DNA of 64,000 bases from Basidiobolus meristosporus CBS 931.73. Its lineage: Eukaryota; Basidiobolomycota; Basidiobolomycetes; Basidiobolales; Basidiobolaceae. Under the pieces are notes generated by a model. The model searched no databases. It saw only the letters and a program-made list of their open reading frames with translations, and was not told the origin of the DNA. Below, piece by piece: positions 33,665 through 44,682 of the stretch. A program made the position numbers and the translations under genes. Numbering within the stretch: position 1 is the stretch's first letter; each line of letters opens with the position of its first letter. Where the stretch lies: positions 1-64,000 of the forward strand of contig MCFE01000444.1 in assembly GCA_002104905.1 (NCBI GenBank), written 5' to 3'.

Positions 33665-33669
33665 ATTTC

Positions 33670-34237
33670 TTGCATTCTCTTGCCCAGTCTCCTGGCTTCT
33701 TACAGTAGTAACAGCAACTAGGTTTCCTTTGGTTTTATTAGCTTTCCCTTGTTTTCTGGGTGCCTCTGTGAGCTGAATACAGCATTGTCTTCAATTGTTT
33801 CTTCTTATTCATTAGAGCTGCGTTCTTCATGGAGCAGTCTTGCTTTGACATAGTCTAATGTCAGATTGTACTCTGTGATTTCAAAAGAAAGTATGGGTGG
33901 CTAATCAGAGTATCTGTTGTTCATCATCAACACCAGCATTAGTACTGCCAAGTTTGTCTGCAAGTGTCTCCATTCTGATAATGAGTTGTAGCATGTCATT
34001 ATCTGGCTCCTTCCTCATGATGAAGAATTTTTGTTTTAAATAAAGCTTGTTTGAAGCTGACTTTGCGCCAAAGTTCTTCTCTAAGGATTCCCATGATGCA
34101 TTGGCAGTACTTGAAAAATGAATTTGTGTAACAAAGGAATCTTGCACATTGATACATATGGCATTAAAGGCCTTTTTCTCCTTCTCTTGAGACTTCTCCA
34201 CTTCTTCAGCCGTTCCTTTGGGCTCAAATTCTTTTCC
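33670..34237 (-). pseudogene. Copia K gag fragment (old copy)
   Basis: Frame 34201-33905 (AEEVEKSQEKEKKAFNAIC, WESLEKNF, LYLKQKFF) matches the young K gag. The join to its first 48 codons lies on the other side of the young K element at 38370-38515. The M element cuts the zinc-knuckle region at its left end. Confidence 0.85.
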
Positions 34238-34606
34238 TGTTGCAATTTAAGAAGTGATTTGGATATAAGGAACTTATCAAGAAATAGTGATAATAGTTGA
34301 AGTGTTGTTTATTCATAAAGAAGCTCAGTATTTATACCTTTGTAGAAGTAATACTGCTGCAACACTAAGTAGGGAGGGTTTCTCAATATTCAGGAGCATT
34401 CTGTAACAGTTTCAGGGTTAGTACATAATGTTTGGTAATAGTGCTAATTTGATCCTGACTATAGGGGAATAATCATAAGATCATATATCTGGAGAAAGTG
34501 GCAAAGTTAAGGGAGTAAATGAGTCCTACACTGACTAAGACTAGCCTAGAATTGTTAAGTAAATTTTTAGCTGCTGAATGATACCAAATAGTCCAATATT
34601 TCAACA
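34238..34606 (-). repeat. 3' LTR of young copia K
   Basis: 369 bp, TGTTG...CAACA termini. The minus strand has TATAAATA about 30 bp before AATAAA. The first six bases of the LTR (TGTTGA) supply the pol stop codon. Confidence 0.95.
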
Positions 34607-36527
34607 CTCCCCCTCAACTAAATAATTTCTTAATCCCAATCTCTCTCTAAGGATCTCAAACTGTGGCCTAGCTAGTGGTTTTGTCAATATGTCTGCCACC
34701 ATTTTGTCAGTTGGGCAGTAAACCAGCTCTACTAAGTTATTTTCTACAGCTTCCCTCACAAAGTGATGCTGTATATCAATGTGCTTAGTTCTGGCATGAC
34801 TAGTAGGATTTCTAGCTAATGAAATACAACTTTGATTATCCTTGTAAATACATGTTGGTTCACCTGAATTAAAACCTAAGTCTTTGAATAATTTTTGTAG
34901 CCATATAGCCCCCTTAGTTGCTTGACATGCAGCCATATATTCGGCTTCAGTTGTAGATAGTGCCACAGTTAGTTGTTTCTTGCAATTCCAAGTAATAGCT
35001 GCACCAGCATAAAGAAATACATAGCCTGTGGTAGAGCGTCTGTCAATCAAATCCCTACCCCAATCTGAATCACTATAACCATCAAATTTTTGCCCATTAG
35101 CTGCTCCAGAGTATTCCAGTACCATATTTATGGTACCTTGTAGATATCTGAAAATCCGCTTAACTGCTGCAATTTGATCTGATCCAAAATTCTGCATGAA
35201 TTGACCGACTATTCCAACTGCTACTGCAATAACTGGACATGTAGACACCATCAAGTACATTAGGCTACCGACCATTGATTGATAGGGAAAGTTTTGGTCC
35301 ATATTTGAGCTGTTTTCATCTATAACTGGCTGAGATTTGCTTAATTTCAGGTTATTGTCCATAGGGGTTGCTGCAGGCTTGCAATTTTCCATTTTGAAGC
35401 GTCTAAGAGTGTCCCTGATGCACTTAGACTGATTCAGCACAATTTTCTGCGTAGGTATGTCAAATTTGACCTCAATTCCAAGAAAATAGCTCAATTTTCC
35501 AAGATCTTTCATCTCAAACTTGCTGAAGAGATCTGATTTTGTCTGTTTAAGTGCCTCTTGATCACTTGTAGCTATAATTAGGTCATCCACATAAAGAACT
35601 AGGATGATCACACCCTTTTTGAGCTGTTTCACATATATACTGTGATCTGCAGTGCTACAAGAGAACCCAATTTCCTCTAGATATGTGTCAATCTTGTTAT
35701 ACCATGCTCTGGGTGCCTGCTTAAGCCCATACAACGATTTTCTAAGTTTGCACACCTTATGGGGCTTTTTGAAAAAAACCTTCTGGTTGCTCCATATATA
35801 TAGTTTCTTGCAAATCCCCATTTAGAAAGGCTGTTTTGACGTCCATTTGGTGTAGATCTAGACTGTGTACAGCTGCCAGGGCTAGAACTGTCCTAATAGA
35901 GTTAAACTTGGTAACCGGAGCAAATGTTTCCTTAAAGTCTAGTCCCTGGATCTGGGAATAGCCTTTAGCTACCAATCTAGCCTTGTACTTATCAACAGCA
36001 CCATTTGAGGTTATCTTGATCTTGTAGACCCATCTACATCCTATTGGCTTTCTCCCATTTGGTAAATCTACCAGTTCCCACGTTTTTGCCTTGATCAGTG
36101 ATTGGTACTCCTCCTGCATGGCTTGTTGCCACTTATTAGCATCTGGACCTTGCATTGCCTGTTCCAGATTCTGAGGTTTGGCACATAAGGCAAGATAAGC
36201 TTCTTCATGATCATAGGATGTCTGCCACCAGGATCCAAGGGCATTTCTTGTTCTGGTAGATCTCCTAACTGGGATAATCTGTTCTGATCTGGAACTGGTA
36301 GAAGTATCTTCCATCTCTGGCTGGATTTGGTACGTATCTTCTTCATTTGTGTTGATTGCATCATCAGGCAGCTGGCCAATGATTTCTGTGGCTTTCTGAT
36401 CTGAATTCTCCTCAAATACAACGTCCCTGCTCTTGATCAGCTTCTGAATTTCGCCATCATACACTCTATACCCTTTAGTATCTTCACAATACCCAAGAAA
36501 GATCCCTTTTCTACTCTTTGGTTCCAA
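34601..36527 (-). pseudogene. Copia pol, integrase C-terminus, RT and RNase H (young K), one frameshift
   Basis: Two long frames, 36527-35757 (256 codons) and 35821-34601 (406 codons), are parts of one protein. They are offset by one base in a seven-T run (minus strand) at about 35767-35780. Order: IFLGYC, RT motifs WVYKIKITSNGAVDKYKARL, QMDVKTAFLNG, YGLKQAPRAWY, catalytic YVDD (35582-35593), then RNase H (DSDWGRDLIDRRSTTGYVFL, TEAEYMAAC) and the copia C-terminus KHIDIQHHFVREAV...DILTKPLA. All RT and RNase H motifs are present. The homopolymer shift could be a base-calling error. Confidence 0.9.
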
Positions 36528-36756
36528 CCTTGAGCGTTTTTTGTCAGGGATGTGATAAAAAACATCACTGCCAAAGATCCTGAGGTGCTGGAGATCTGGT
36601 TTTTTGCCTGTATATGCTTCAAAGGGTGTAGAATCACGTAGTGCTGTTGTTGGGCATCTGTTCTTGATGTATACAGCGGTAGCAACAGATTCCGCCCAAA
36701 ACTTTTAGTCCATTCCCTTATCATGTAGCATAGATCTTCCCATCTCTACTATTGTT

Positions 36757-37959
36757 CTATTTGCACGTTCTGCTACTCCATTTTGCTGTGGAGTATGAGG
36801 AACTGTGGTCTGTTGAAGTATACCAGTAGACAAGCAGTACTTTGCAAACTGGCTTAGTAAAAACAAATTTCAGTCCCTGTGTAGTTGCTTTACTGACTGA
36901 GAGTAGGTTCTTAGCTATTCCAGGTACATAGAGTACGTCAGTCAGTTTTGCTGTTGTTGCCCCTGAGTTATCACTCATATTTAGTTGTATAGACCCACTG
37001 GCGGTAGCTTCCAATGCAGAGTTATCTCCCAGATAAACCTTTCTTACGGGAATAGTCTTTAAGTTGCTGAACCAATCCTTTATACCACAAATATGCTGTG
37101 ATGCTCCAGAGTCAATATACCATTCATTACTTTCGTTACTTGCACTCTCTTGTACAGTGACAAATAACTGTTCATCAGTAGTTATATGGTTTGCCTGCTC
37201 TAGTTTCTGTTTTTTGTCTGCTTGTTTCTTCTTGCATTCTCTTGCCCAGTGTCCTGGCTTCTTACAGTAGTTATAGCAGCCAGGTTTTCTTCGGTTTTGT
37301 TGCTTTCCCTTCTTTTCTGTATGCCTTTCTGAACTAAATAAAGCATTATCTTCAATTTTCTCTGCTTGATCATTATGTCTGAGTTCTTCATGGAGAAGTC
37401 TTCCTTTGACATAGTCTAAAGTCAAGTTGTCTTCTCTGCTTTCAAAAGAAAGTATGAGTGGCTCATACTTGTCTGGTAGGCTGCAAAGCAGACAGAGTAT
37501 CTTTTCTTCATCATCTACACCAGCATTAATACTGTAAAGTTCTTCTGCAAGTGTCTCCATTCTGGTAATGAGTTGTAGCATGTCATCATCTGGCTTTTTT
37601 CTCATGTTGAAGAACTTTTGTTTCAAATACAGCTTGCTTGATACTGACTTTGCTCTAAAGATCTTCTCTAAGGATTCCCATGCTGCTTTGGCAGTATTTG
37701 AGGCATGGATTTGTCCAATGAAGGAGTCTTGCACATTGATGCATATTGCATTGAAGGCCTTTCTCTCCTTCTCTTGAAACTTCTCCACATCTTCTGCTGT
37801 TCCTTTGGGCTCAACTTCATTTCCTGTTACTATGTTCCAAAGCTTTCTTTCCTCAAGGTGGATCTGCATCTTGATTCTCCAAAGTCTGTAGTTCTTCCCA
37901 TCAAACCTCTCCTTTATAGGGAAGATGTTGGTATTGCTTTGTTTGCTGGTAGAAGTCAT
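36757..37959 (-). CDS. Copia gag, zinc knuckle and protease (young K), ending in a deletion junction
   Basis: 400 codons from ATG 37959. Residues 1-220 are gag (FDGKNYRLWRIKMQIHLEER, WESLEKIF, LTLDYVKGRLLHEELR), with the CCHC knuckle CYNYCKKPGHWARECKKK at about 237-254, and the protease active site EWYIDSGASQHICG at about 290-303 with the following YLGDN, VLYVPGIAKNLLSVSKA segment. After KFVFTKP the sequence jumps to the end of integrase in the wrong frame, giving a 27-codon tail of no meaning. Gag and protease look functional. Confidence 0.9.
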   Translation of the reverse strand: MTSTSKQSNTNIFPIKERFDGKNYRLWRIKMQIHLEERKLWNIVTGNEVEPKGTAEDVEKFQEKERKAFNAICINVQDSFIGQIHASNTAKAAWESLEKIFRAKSVSSKLYLKQKFFNMRKKPDDDMLQLITRMETLAEELYSINAGVDDEEKILCLLCSLPDKYEPLILSFESREDNLTLDYVKGRLLHEELRHNDQAEKIEDNALFSSERHTEKKGKQQNRRKPGCYNYCKKPGHWARECKKKQADKKQKLEQANHITTDEQLFVTVQESASNESNEWYIDSGASQHICGIKDWFSNLKTIPVRKVYLGDNSALEATASGSIQLNMSDNSGATTAKLTDVLYVPGIAKNLLSVSKATTQGLKFVFTKPVCKVLLVYWYTSTDHSSSYSTAKWSSRTCK

Positions 37960-37980
37960 CTTTAGAAAAGATTAAGGCAA

Positions 37981-37995
37981 TCGGGGCTCATAACC
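37981..37995 (-). other. Copia K primer-binding site (half-tRNA type)
   Basis: The minus strand reads GGTTATGAGCCCCGA directly inside the 5' LTR. This is complementary to an anticodon arm with loop CUCAUAA, as in initiator Met tRNA, the arrangement known from Drosophila copia and yeast Ty5. Confidence 0.8.
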
Positions 37996-38364
37996 TGTTG
38001 CAATTTAAGAAGTGATTTGGATATAAGGAACTTATCAAGAAATAGTGATAATAGTTGAAGTGTTGTTTATTCATAAAGAAGCTCAGTATTTATACCTTTG
38101 TAGAAGTAATACTGCTGCAACACTAAGTAGGGAGGGTTTCTCAATATTCAGGAGCATTCTGTAACAGTTTCAGGGTTAGTACATAATGTTTGGTAATAGT
38201 GCTAATTTGATCCTGACTATAGGGGAATAATCATAAGATCATATATCTGGAGAAAGTGGCAAAGTTAAGGGAGTAAATGAGTCCTACACTGACTAAGACT
38301 AGCCTAGAATTGTTAAGTAAATTTTTAGCTGCTGAATGATACCAAATAGTCCAATATTTCAACA
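37996..38364 (-). repeat. 5' LTR of young copia K
   Basis: 369 bp, no difference from 34238-34606 found by eye. Drives transcription leftward. Confidence 0.95.
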
Positions 38365-38789
38365 TTTCCTGTTACTATATTCCAAAGATTTGCTTCCTCA
38401 AGGTGAATCAGCATCTTCATTCTCAAAAGTTTGAGGTTCTGCTCATCAAACCTTTCCATTAAAAGGAAGATGTTTGTATTGTTCTGTTTGTTGGTAGGTG
38501 TCACATTTAGAGTATATCAAGGCATTTGGGGCTCATATCTTATTGCAACTTAAGATGTGATTCAAATATAAGGAACTTATCAAGTGATAGTAATAATATT
38601 TGAACTGTGGTGTATTCATAAAGAAGCTAAATACTTATACCATTGTAGAAGTTATAAGCTGTAACACTAAGAAAGGAGAGCTTCTCAACACTCAGGAGCA
38701 TTCTGTAACAGTTTCAGGGTTAGTACATAATGCTTGGTGAAAGTATTAATTTGCTTTTGACTACAGCAGAGTAGACTTGCTCTGTTGGA

Positions 38790-40440
38790 TAATGTCACAT
38801 TGAGCTGTGAGTGCCAAGTGATGCCATATTGTGCCTAGAAGGCCAAGTTGGTATATACTTGGCCACAGAGTGTCAAACATAGCTCTTCATCTTCATGCTA
38901 AGCAGCCCCTGTGGCCAACTTTATATGACCTATACAGGTCCCTATACTTAACAATAACACTGAGCTGAATCCAAACTGAGCAGGTAAATCCATCAAGATT
39001 CACCATTCAAAAATTATCTCTGCTTTCACACCCTCTGTCCACAACATTGGTGTGAGTTCTATAGCTTTATATCATTGTTTATTCACCAGTTCCCATACAT
39101 CTTGGTCCTCAGCCAGCACTGCAAAGTTGATCACTTCATTTGCCAGTTTTGGCAATAAATCCCTGCAATGTTCAAGTTCATTTTTGTGAGCACTGCTCCT
39201 GAAGAAGTGCTATAGCATGTTGGTGTGCCTACAGATGCTCCAAAATATCACTGTAGTCACTATGATAGTCTTTTGAGCTCTGGACATTGTTGCTTTGTCT
39301 GTTAGTAGGTTAGCCACTCTGTCTACAATGGAGGACATGGAGGCAATGATAGACATATTGCCTTTCTCTACATGCACATCTATTTCACTGCAGTATAGCT
39401 CAACTGGCTTTGCTTCAAACACTTGTGAAACCATTTATTGCCATGTTGGTGATTCTCCTTGGATATGATGAGATTCTGCCTATTCTGGGCTGATGACACT
39501 TGTTGGTGAGAGCTGCAGCTATTTACTCATGATTACCTGTCTCTGGCTTGTGTATACTGTTTTCCCTTTACCTGAGCTTTACCTTTGTTGCTACCAGGTC
39601 TTGAACTAAAACTTTGACCAATACTATTTGTATTGTATCACACTTACTCCTTGATAGACATTGCATGGGTACATCCATCTATGCCTACTTGTTCTTTACC
39701 AGCACTCTCCAAGCAACTTGACATTTCTTTAGCACTCTAGTGGAACTTTCAGCCCAGCTTGTAATGGGCTCCTAAGAAAGCTTCAGGCTTTTATTGCTAT
39801 CAGGTCTGTCACTTTTACCTTATCTGAGTTCCCCTTGCAATGAACTATGATATTCCTTGCCAAACACTGCACTGATGCTTCTACTTCTGCCTGTTTGTTG
39901 CTTGCCAGCACTCTTCTGGCCACATAAAATATCTTTGCTGCTTGTTTTTAAGGCTTTCAACCCTGCTTGTGACAAGCTGTTAAGGAAGCTGCTGATTTTT
40001 AGTCAGGGTGCCCTTGTTATTTGGCATTTAATGTATATAGCTATTCTTGAGATACTTTCCTAGCATACTAATGATTGCCCAAAACCTATTTGCTTGCTTG
40101 AGTCCAGAATAATGCTCATGGAATCCCTTAAAGTCTTGTTGTATAACATTTTTCAAGTGATGCCACACTAGACCTGTTACAGCCTTTTGAATATTAGCCC
40201 ACTGCTAGTCATTGCCATCAACAGCATCACAGATCTTGAATATCTATTGACTTTTAGGCTTGGGAATCATGATAACATTCACCTCTTCCCATGCAGTAAT
40301 ATGTTTTTCTGTGCTCATTATCTCTTGGGACTATGGTAGAGCTTCAAATACTATACAGCTTTCCTCTGCTGTTCCATTGACAAAATGCCCCATTCTTGGT
40401 AGTGACAATTGGCCACTAAAGTTCCTTATATGCAGACTAT
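38790..40440 (-). mobile_element. Repeat family S, copy 2
   Basis: Inverted relative to 20520-22850. The frame 39434-39210 (VELYCSEIDVHVEKG, MSRAQKTI, FWSICRHTN) and the next segment (about 39200-39090: LANEV.NFAVLAEDQDVWE) match copy 1. The tandem 310-bp pair is also present (about 40010-39590), but the second segment is single, so that duplication in copy 1 happened later or was lost here. Confidence 0.55.
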
Positions 40441-40449
40441 ACAATGTGT

Positions 40450-40702
40450 TCTCTGTTGCAATATTGGACAATTTGGCATCTTTCAGCAGCTAAAATTTAC
40501 TTAGCAGTTCTGGACTAATCTTAGTCACTGTAGGACTAAATTACAGCCCTGGCTTTGCTACTGTCTTTCAGATCAATGATCCCATGATTATTTCTCCACA
40601 GTCAAGATCAAATAAGCAATAAACAACAGTTCAACTATTATTATTACTTCTTGATAGGTTCCTTGTATCTAAAACACTTCTTAAATGCAATATTCTCAAC
40701 CT
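40450..40702 (+). repeat. Copia K LTR remnant with internal deletion
   Basis: TGTTGCAATATTGG start and the AATAAACAACAGTTCAAC end region are recognisable in plus orientation, but about 110 bp in the middle are missing. Diverged. Confidence 0.65.
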
Positions 40703-40724
40703 GAGATATTGATTGCTCTACAAA

Positions 40725-41090
40725 TGTTATAATCTACCACTTGAATATATAAGTCAGATCAGTTTTGGGTCAAATCAATGAGTTTTGTGCTTAGGCTATC
40801 AATGTATGAGGGTTTTCTACTAAATCAGTGGTATTTGTAAGTAGATGAATCAGCAGATCCTTATCAGACAGAAATAGATAGATTAAGCAAGATTTGTTGG
40901 TGATGATGATGCAATCAAATGAGTCATCAGCTACTACCTTTGTTAGGAAATACAATTTGGTAGCAATTGATCTGGCAAAATGCACAAAATGAACTGCTGG
41001 AAGCTGAATAAAAATCAGTTCAGGTTCTAGTAAACACAACACTAGCAAAGTTTCCAAGATATAAGGGCTACTTTGTAGGTATGTACAACC
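40725..41090 (+). repeat. Gypsy G LTR remnant, inverted
   Basis: Begins TGTTATAATCTACCACTTGAA, close to the G2 LTR start, and shares the GATCTGGCAAAATG, ATAAAAATCAGTTCAGG order of the family. Heavily diverged, right end approximate. Confidence 0.6.
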
Positions 41091-41399
41091 CTGCATTTGC
41101 CATGATGCTTCACAAGTTCCCACAGCACTCATACAAAGCCAGCAAATCCTGTAGGTTGAATTTTGTATGTTTCCATAAGGATACTAGAAATAAATGTCAT
41201 ATCAAGGTGCATATTTTTATCTGCATTGCAAACACTCAAGCAATCAGCAAGACAGCTGACTTTCCTAGGGACAATGGATGGTATTGCTGTCAGATGGGCA
41301 AGATTCAGGGGACTTACTTCTTAACTCACATACATAATTTGTATCTACACACCAATACTAAGTGCATCATTTTTATATAGAGAGAATGTACCCAACCCA
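41091..41399. other. AT-rich sequence, unassigned
   Basis: An open 99-codon frame (41081-41380) has no recognisable domain. Nothing else seen. Confidence 0.4.
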
Positions 41400-41690
41400 G
41401 CATGCATTGGTCACAATGCTAGCAAGTAACAAGTCATTGGTCCATATATGCTGTTGATTAAAAACCAGCAATACTGGTGATAGAGGGAAAATGTGGGAGC
41501 AAAACCTGTCACTGGGAGCAATGCATTCATTCCTCAACAATACCCTTAAACTAATTGCCAAGTTGTCCATGAGGCATTTTAAGCTAAATGAGCCCTCTAA
41601 GAAACTGGAAAAATATAAAAGAATTGGTATGATTTTGCCAAGGATTTACTATAGTGGGAATACAATGATATCCACTAAACAATGCACTCA
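41400..41690 (+). repeat. Repeat X, copy 2
   Basis: Inverted relative to 17510-17890; shares GGGAGCAATGCATT, GCATTTTAAGCTAAATGAGC and AACTGGAAAAATAT-like stretches. Class unknown. Confidence 0.5.
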
Positions 41691-42465
41691 TCCCTATATT
41701 TTTTACCACTCCATGTTCTACCACCCTTATGATAGTTGTGTGCCACTTATTTTATTTGATCAGTAGTACTGCATAAGCCAGCTGGCTATCTCACCTGCCT
41801 ATTGCATAGCAATGGTTAACCTTTACTTCCTGTATGAATACTGGGCGTAAGTGCATCTATACTATGCAGGTGCTTGTGCTAGCACCTATGCAACTTGATC
41901 TGACCATGCTACCATCAATACCATTTTCACCCCTTTATGGTATCTATGTTTCAGAGGCTCCACAATACTGATCCCTGATTGGCTGGATGAGAAGCACCTC
42001 TAAGAATTTTCCAGGACCTACCTAGATCATTATATGCTCATTCAGATGCCATCAAGGTGACTAATGGTCTAATGACCCTTCTGTAGCACCTCAATTAGTG
42101 ATCAATTAGCCAATGAAGGACATATACAAAGGAAACACTTCCTCAACAATAAATAATCATACATTTTGTCAGTATATCATCTTATTAATTGGTTTAATTG
42201 GTGCTACCTTCAGCTCCATGCACTTCTAACTGCAGACTGCAGGACACTCCCAGGAAATCATGCACAGAGCCAACTGACCTTGGGGGCACTACTTGTGATG
42301 TATATTGCAGTTAGGTATCTTATACAAAATTTGATTCTTGCCCCAGTTTGTTTTTGTAATAGCAAGGATACTTCTCTGCCTGTAGAACTATTGACCACAG
42401 CTGAATTGTTATTAAGTCCCTGCTAGTGGAGTTTACAGTTATTCTGACTTGGGAAGCTGTAGTAC
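41691..42465 (+). mobile_element. Repeat R, copy 2, truncated by an L-family LTR
   Basis: Same orientation as 19332-20493. Shares CAACAATAAATAATCAT, GGACACTCCCAGGAAAT and the following internal sequence. It is cut at 42465, where the L LTR starts. Confidence 0.55.
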
Positions 42466-43518
42466 TGTTGCAAGAGTCCTATAGATATTGTAAGTGATAG
42501 TGAGAACAACTAGATTATGTGGTTTCCACAAAATGATTTATTGAATATGATAGTAAATTTATACTCTTACATGATCTTGGCATAACAAACATGTAGAGTA
42601 GGCTTAGGAAGGTCCCAAGAACATGTGTGCAAAGTTTGGGGCTGTTTGAACAACTTTGAGAATTTTCATGTTCTTAGTAACTAATACTTTGGTGAAAGTA
42701 TTCTAAGTAAATTCCAATAAGGATTTTAGTCAGTATTTGCTGAGTTTTATAGGGAATGATCCAAGTGATCAAGTTAGGAGAATATTCAGGTGGAATTACA
42801 AATTTTTATCACACTCCCACTCAACCAAATGCTCTGCTGACTAGCTCTAATTTTGACCTAAGATATTCCATTTTGTCTCTAGCTAATGGTCTGGTAAATA
42901 TGTCTGCAACCATTTCATCTGTAGGACAGTATGCTAAGCTAACTAAGTTATTCTCTATATCTTCACCTATGAAATGATGTCTAATACCTATGTGCTTAGT
43001 ACTAGCATGAAAAACCTGATTTCTGCCTAATTATATATATCCTTAATTAGATCAAATAAAGCAATAGGAGTTTTTTGACACAAGCCTAAATCTTTAAAAA
43101 GCTTCCTATCCACATTGCTTCTTTTCTATCTTCACAGGCTGCCATATACTCTGCCTCTGTGATAGAAAGTGCTATGGTGTGGTTGCTTCCTTAAATTCTA
43201 TGAAATTGCTCCTTTACAGTCAAGGAAGGTTTATCCTGTGGTGATTCTTCTGTCTTCCAAGTCTTGTCCCCAATCCGCATAAGAGTATCCAGCAAGGGCC
43301 TATTCTAAGTCTGTATAAGTTTGACTTGGGCAGATATTAGCAGCTCCCTTTAGGTATCTAAAAATCAGCTAAACTGCTACCAAATGAATAGATACATAGT
43401 TCTGAGTATGCCGGCTGACAACTCCCACTGAATATGAGATATCAAGACATGTTCCAAGCATGATATGCTTCAGACTGCTGGCTATAGATTGATAAGGAAT
43501 TTCACAGCTTTTATATGC
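42466..43518 (-). mobile_element. Copia L copy, 3' LTR and RNase H end only
   Basis: LTR 42466-42813 (348 bp) followed by a polypurine tract (GAGTGGGAG on the minus strand) and decayed RT/RNase H (about 42830-43500: DISYSVGVVSRHTQNY, FRYLKGAANICPS, DADWGQDLEDRR-like). The rest was removed at the Gypsy LTR at 43519. Confidence 0.75.
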
Positions 43519-43885
43519 ATTACAAGTCTAGGTATATGAGTTGTAGAGGATAGGGAGTTCAGCTAGAATTGTATTCACTAAAACTTGAACCGATTTTTAT
43601 TGAGGTTCCAGCAGCTCCTTATATACATTTTGCCAAATCAACTGCTGACTAATTGTATTTCTTAATATAGGTTGTGGCTGATGACTCATTTGATTGCATC
43701 ATCATCACCCAACAAGATCCTACTTGATGTATCTATTTCTGTCTGATAAGGATCTGCTGATTCATTTGCTGACTGATGCTACTGATTTGATAGATAATAC
43801 TAATATACTGATAGGCTAAACATATAGCTTATTGATTTGACTTAAAACTGATCTAACTCAAACATTCAAGCAGTGGTTCATAACC
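43519..43885 (-). repeat. Solo Gypsy G LTR
   Basis: About 367 bp, clearly alignable to the G1 and G2 LTRs throughout, including the TATATAAGG-AATAAA pair. Both ends are altered (ATTACAAGTC; GGTTATGA). No matching flanking duplication found. Confidence 0.8.
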
Positions 43886-44682
43886 AATGACCCCAAGCTC
43901 TCTAGATTTGATCAAGTTTGACCAAGTTAAGGTTTGTCTTCATTGGGGTAGCTGCCATTTTACAGTCCATGTTGAAATATTGGACTATATGGTATCATTC
44001 AGCAGCTAAAAATGTACTTAGCTATTCTAGACTACTCTTGGTCACTGTAAGACTGATTTGCAGCCCCAACTTTGCCAATTTCTTCACATTTATGATCCTA
44101 TGATTATTCCCCTATAGTGAAGATCAAATTAATTAAATTAATGCTGGTGTAGATGATGAAGAAAAGATGCTCTGTCTGTTTTGCAGCCTACCAGACAAGT
44201 ATGTGCCACTCATACCTTTTTTTGAAGCCAAGAGCACAATTTGACTTTAGACTATGTCCAAGGAAGACTTTGCCATGAAAAACTCAGATGTAATGATCAA
44301 GCAAAGAAAACTGAAGACAATGCTTTATTTAGCTCAGAGAGGAACACAGAAAGGAAGGGAAAGCAGCTAAACCAAATAAAACTGGTTGCTGTAACTACTG
44401 TAAGAAGCTAGGACATTGGTCAAGAGAATGCAAGAAATAAGCAAATAAAAAGCAGAAACTAGTGAAGGCAAACCATACACCAACTGATGAACAGTTATTT
44501 GTAACTTTACAAGGGAGTGCAAGTACCACAGTAATGAATGGTATATTGACTCCAGAGCATCACAGCATATTTGTAATTTAAAGGAGTGGTTCAGCAACTT
44601 AAAGACTATTCCCATCAAAGAGGTTTATCTGAGAGACAACTGTGCACTGAGAACTACCACCTGTGGGTCTATACTGCTAAAT

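Larger units (their letters stand above)
34238..38364 (-). mobile_element. Young copia K element with matching LTRs and 5-bp target duplication, integrase-deleted
   Basis: LTRs 34238-34606 and 37996-38364 are each 369 bp and look identical base for base. TTTCC flanks both ends (34233-34237, 38365-38369). Minus-strand order: 5' LTR, primer-binding site GGTTATGAGCCCCGA, gag, CCHC knuckle, protease, partial integrase, RT, RNase H, polypurine tract GAGGGGGAG, 3' LTR. Compared with the copy at 43970, about 0.55 kb is missing near 36850, removing the integrase zinc domain and the first two catalytic acidic residues. There is also one TAA in integrase and one frameshift in a T7 run in RT. Inserted inside the older K copy. 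Confidence 0.95.
27921..38770 (-). mobile_element. Old copia K copy, split by two nested insertions
   Basis: Pieces on the minus strand: 5' LTR 38541 to about 38770 (its outer part lost), gag start 38370-38515, gag 33670-34237, knuckle to RNase H 28290-30780 and 3' LTR 27921-28289 (369 bp). Polypurine tract GAGGGGGAG precedes the 3' LTR. The M element (30781-33664) and the young K element (34238-38364) interrupt it, each with a 5-bp target duplication; removing them rejoins gag in order. Unlike young K, this copy still has integrase sequence (29880-30360). Stops and indels throughout. Confidence 0.85.

Noticed and set aside
35757..35821. Programmed frameshift in K pol at the seven-T run
   Set aside because: The shift is in the middle of RT rather than at a gag-pol border, and other homopolymer indels nearby in the window suggest a base-calling error or simple mutation.
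43514..43890. Target duplication around the solo Gypsy LTR
   Set aside because: The five bases on each side do not match, and both LTR ends are altered.
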